The notes beneath the pieces were generated by a model, which was given only the letters and a program-made list of their open reading frames with translations, ran no database searches and was not told where the DNA came from. Made by a program: the position numbers and the translations under genes. A stretch of DNA of 35,504 bases from Gammaproteobacteria bacterium (GTDB lineage Bacteria > Pseudomonadota > Gammaproteobacteria > UBA9214): the NCBI GenBank assembly GCA_020344335.1, contig CP070821.1, positions 837,409 to 872,912 of the forward strand, written 5' to 3'. Positions 34,084 to 35,504 of the stretch are shown piece after piece. The stretch's first letter is position 1. Every line of letters begins with the position of its first letter.

Positions 34084-35504
34084 TTTCCGCAGTCCGTGTA
34101 ATCTGGTTGAAATGACCGACCAGCCTGGTTTGCCAGTCTGCCGTCAGGTCTTCAACAAGATAAGTGCTGACCGGGTGTTTTATGCCACGCAGCCGGATTG
34201 ACTGGTATTCACCGGCCAGGACACGCTCTCTCACGATTTGGTTCATGTACATGTCTCTCGAGACAACGATCTGCCCCTTGTTGGCTATACCGCAGAGGCG
34301 TGATGCCAGGTTGACGGTATCCCCGACAACCGTGTATTCCATACGTTCTCTCGAGCCCATGTTACCTGCCAGCATCTTGCCCGAATTTGCACCGATCCGG
34401 AACTGCACCGGGAACAATCCTTTTTTCCTGCGCTGCTCGTTTTCATGTTCAATCAGCCGCTGAATCAGCAGTGCACAGGACACGGCATGAAATGCGTGAT
34501 CCTCGTCCGGCTGGGGTGCTCCGAACACCAGCATGACACCGTCGCCCATGTACTTGTCGACAGTGCCGTTGTTCAGTTCACAGGCGCTGGTGATGAGTGA
34601 AAAGTAGTCATTGAGAATGCTGACCAGCTCTTCGGGCTTCATTTTTTCGGCAATCTGCGTAAAGCCGACGATATCGGCAAACAGCACCGTGGCCTCGATG
34701 CTCTTGCCGCCGAGCTCGACTACATCCAGGTTTGACAGGATTTCCTGTGCTACGCCGGGGGATACGTATCTCGACAATGCGTTCTTGACCTGGGATTTCT
34801 CCAGCATGCCTTCTGCCATCTCATTGAAGGCATTCATCAGCTGGCCGATTTCATCGGTGCGGCGTTCCTTGAATCGCTTGGTGTACTCGCCCTTGCCAAT
34901 GGCGCGACTGGCATCCACCAGTTCATCGATCGGCACGGTGATCTGCTTGCCCAGTGCAAATGCCATGGCGATGCCAAGCAGGATGATCAGGATGGTGGCG
35001 CCGAGAATCGCCTGTTTTGCCTTTTTCAGCGAGATCGCCATCCCGGACTTGCTGATCGTTACCATGGTATAGCCAACGATCACATTCTGGAATGTCACCG
35101 GTTGCACAAAGGAGATTACCATGCCGGCAGAGGCTCTTCGTGCCGACGGAAATTTCCATAACCGTGAGCCCGGCTCATTGCCCATCAACTGTTTGAGTAC
35201 GCTTGTCTGGTAGATGCTGGAGCCGTCATGATACTGACCGGTGTGCGAGACGATTTCGCCTTCCAGAGTCACGATTGCCGTACCGACGATACTGCCGCTG
35301 GTGGCATAACCGGTCGTGATACCGTCAAGCGCCAGCTGGTCCCCGGCGAGCAACGGTTCCTTGGCGGATTTCGCCATTAACCTGGCCAGCGTGGTGCCCT
35401 GTTCGTTCAGCTGGTCCTCGAACAACTGGGTCTGCTGCTGGATAATGACGGAGCCGAGCAGTCCCATGCAGATAACCACAAGCACGGTTATCAGCAGTGA
35501 CAGC
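34055..35504 (-). CDS. Adenylate/guanylate cyclase (class III) with membrane sensor, partial
   Basis: The frame is open through the right edge, so the N-terminus is missing; a membrane helix (SLLITVLVVICMGLLGSVII) begins at the edge. A periplasmic sensor (about 150 residues, Cache-like in pattern), a second helix (AILGATILIILLGIAMAFAL), and a HAMP segment follow. The catalytic domain has the metal-binding Asp residues in VLFADIVGFT and DKYMGDGVM, the latter with the Lys before Asp that favours ATP, and EYTVVGDTVNLASRL. It should make cAMP, though substrate choice is not certain. The start codons seen inside the window (GTG at 35485) are not the real start. Confidence 0.9.
   Translation of the reverse strand, partial: LSLLITVLVVICMGLLGSVIIQQQTQLFEDQLNEQGTTLARLMAKSAKEPLLAGDQLALDGITTGYATSGSIVGTAIVTLEGEIVSHTGQYHDGSSIYQTSVLKQLMGNEPGSRLWKFPSARRASAGMVISFVQPVTFQNVIVGYTMVTISKSGMAISLKKAKQAILGATILIILLGIAMAFALGKQITVPIDELVDASRAIGKGEYTKRFKERRTDEIGQLMNAFNEMAEGMLEKSQVKNALSRYVSPGVAQEILSNLDVVELGGKSIEATVLFADIVGFTQIAEKMKPEELVSILNDYFSLITSACELNNGTVDKYMGDGVMLVFGAPQPDEDHAFHAVSCALLIQRLIEHENEQRRKKGLFPVQFRIGANSGKMLAGNMGSRERMEYTVVGDTVNLASRLCGIANKGQIVVSRDMYMNQIVRERVLAGEYQSIRLRGIKHPVSTYLVEDLTADWQTRLVGHFNQITRTAENEYHESLAS

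Noticed and set aside
1-35504. tRNA, rRNA, transposase, integrase or phage genes
   Set aside because: None was recognised in the intergenic gaps or among the proteins.

Overview
The window reads as the chromosome of a free-living gammaproteobacterium. The evidence is the glyA-nrdR-ribD-ribE-ribB-ribH-nusB-thiL-pgpA gene order, ettA, the xseB-ispA pair, parE/parC, the 'gtaggagcgg' type of REP element, and a RibB with a degenerate C-terminal half. An autotrophic or sulfur-oxidising lineage near the Chromatiales is possible, but no gene here proves it. There is no transposase, integrase, phage gene, CRISPR array, tRNA or rRNA.

Layout. 1-4.9 kb: the 3' end of purL, a membrane-anchored coiled-coil SPOR protein, ettA, and a divergent histone-deacetylase-family hydrolase followed by a cluster of REP elements. 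5.1-9.7 kb: an OmpR-type two-component system; a CATTAC-N6-GTAATG palindrome in front of it; a divergent secreted cysteine-rich protein; and an outer-membrane beta-barrel resembling LbtU-family porins. 9.9-17.5 kb: a housekeeping run for one-carbon metabolism, ribonucleotide reductase control, riboflavin synthesis, transcription antitermination, thiamine and phosphatidylglycerol, interrupted between ribD and ribE by about 300 bp of nested repeats. 17.5-20.2 kb: a gene-poor, AT-richer accessory stretch with a tiny membrane protein, two secreted proteins without recognisable family, and several palindromes. 20.4-24.3 kb: a glutamine amidotransferase divergent from a retropepsin-like protease, then folE2, ispA and xseB. 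24.4-27.4 kb: a rubrerythrin / CCG iron-sulfur protein / DUF3501 module, likely a peroxide-reducing or redox system that is poorly characterised. 27.4-32.3 kb: a CNP1-like protein and topoisomerase IV (parE, parC), with another repeat pair between the two subunits. 32.3-35.5 kb: a secreted protein of unknown function, a lipoprotein with TPR-like content, and a class III nucleotide cyclase cut by the window edge.

The genes are mostly ordinary. The unusual content is in repeats and regulation: a REP copy that encodes the last residues of the sensor kinase, a repeat that seems to supply the ribosome-binding site of parC, a composite repeat inside the rib operon, two diverged repeats flanking the Fe-S gene, a two-component operator of the HprR/CusR type, and a set of uncharacterised secreted proteins.
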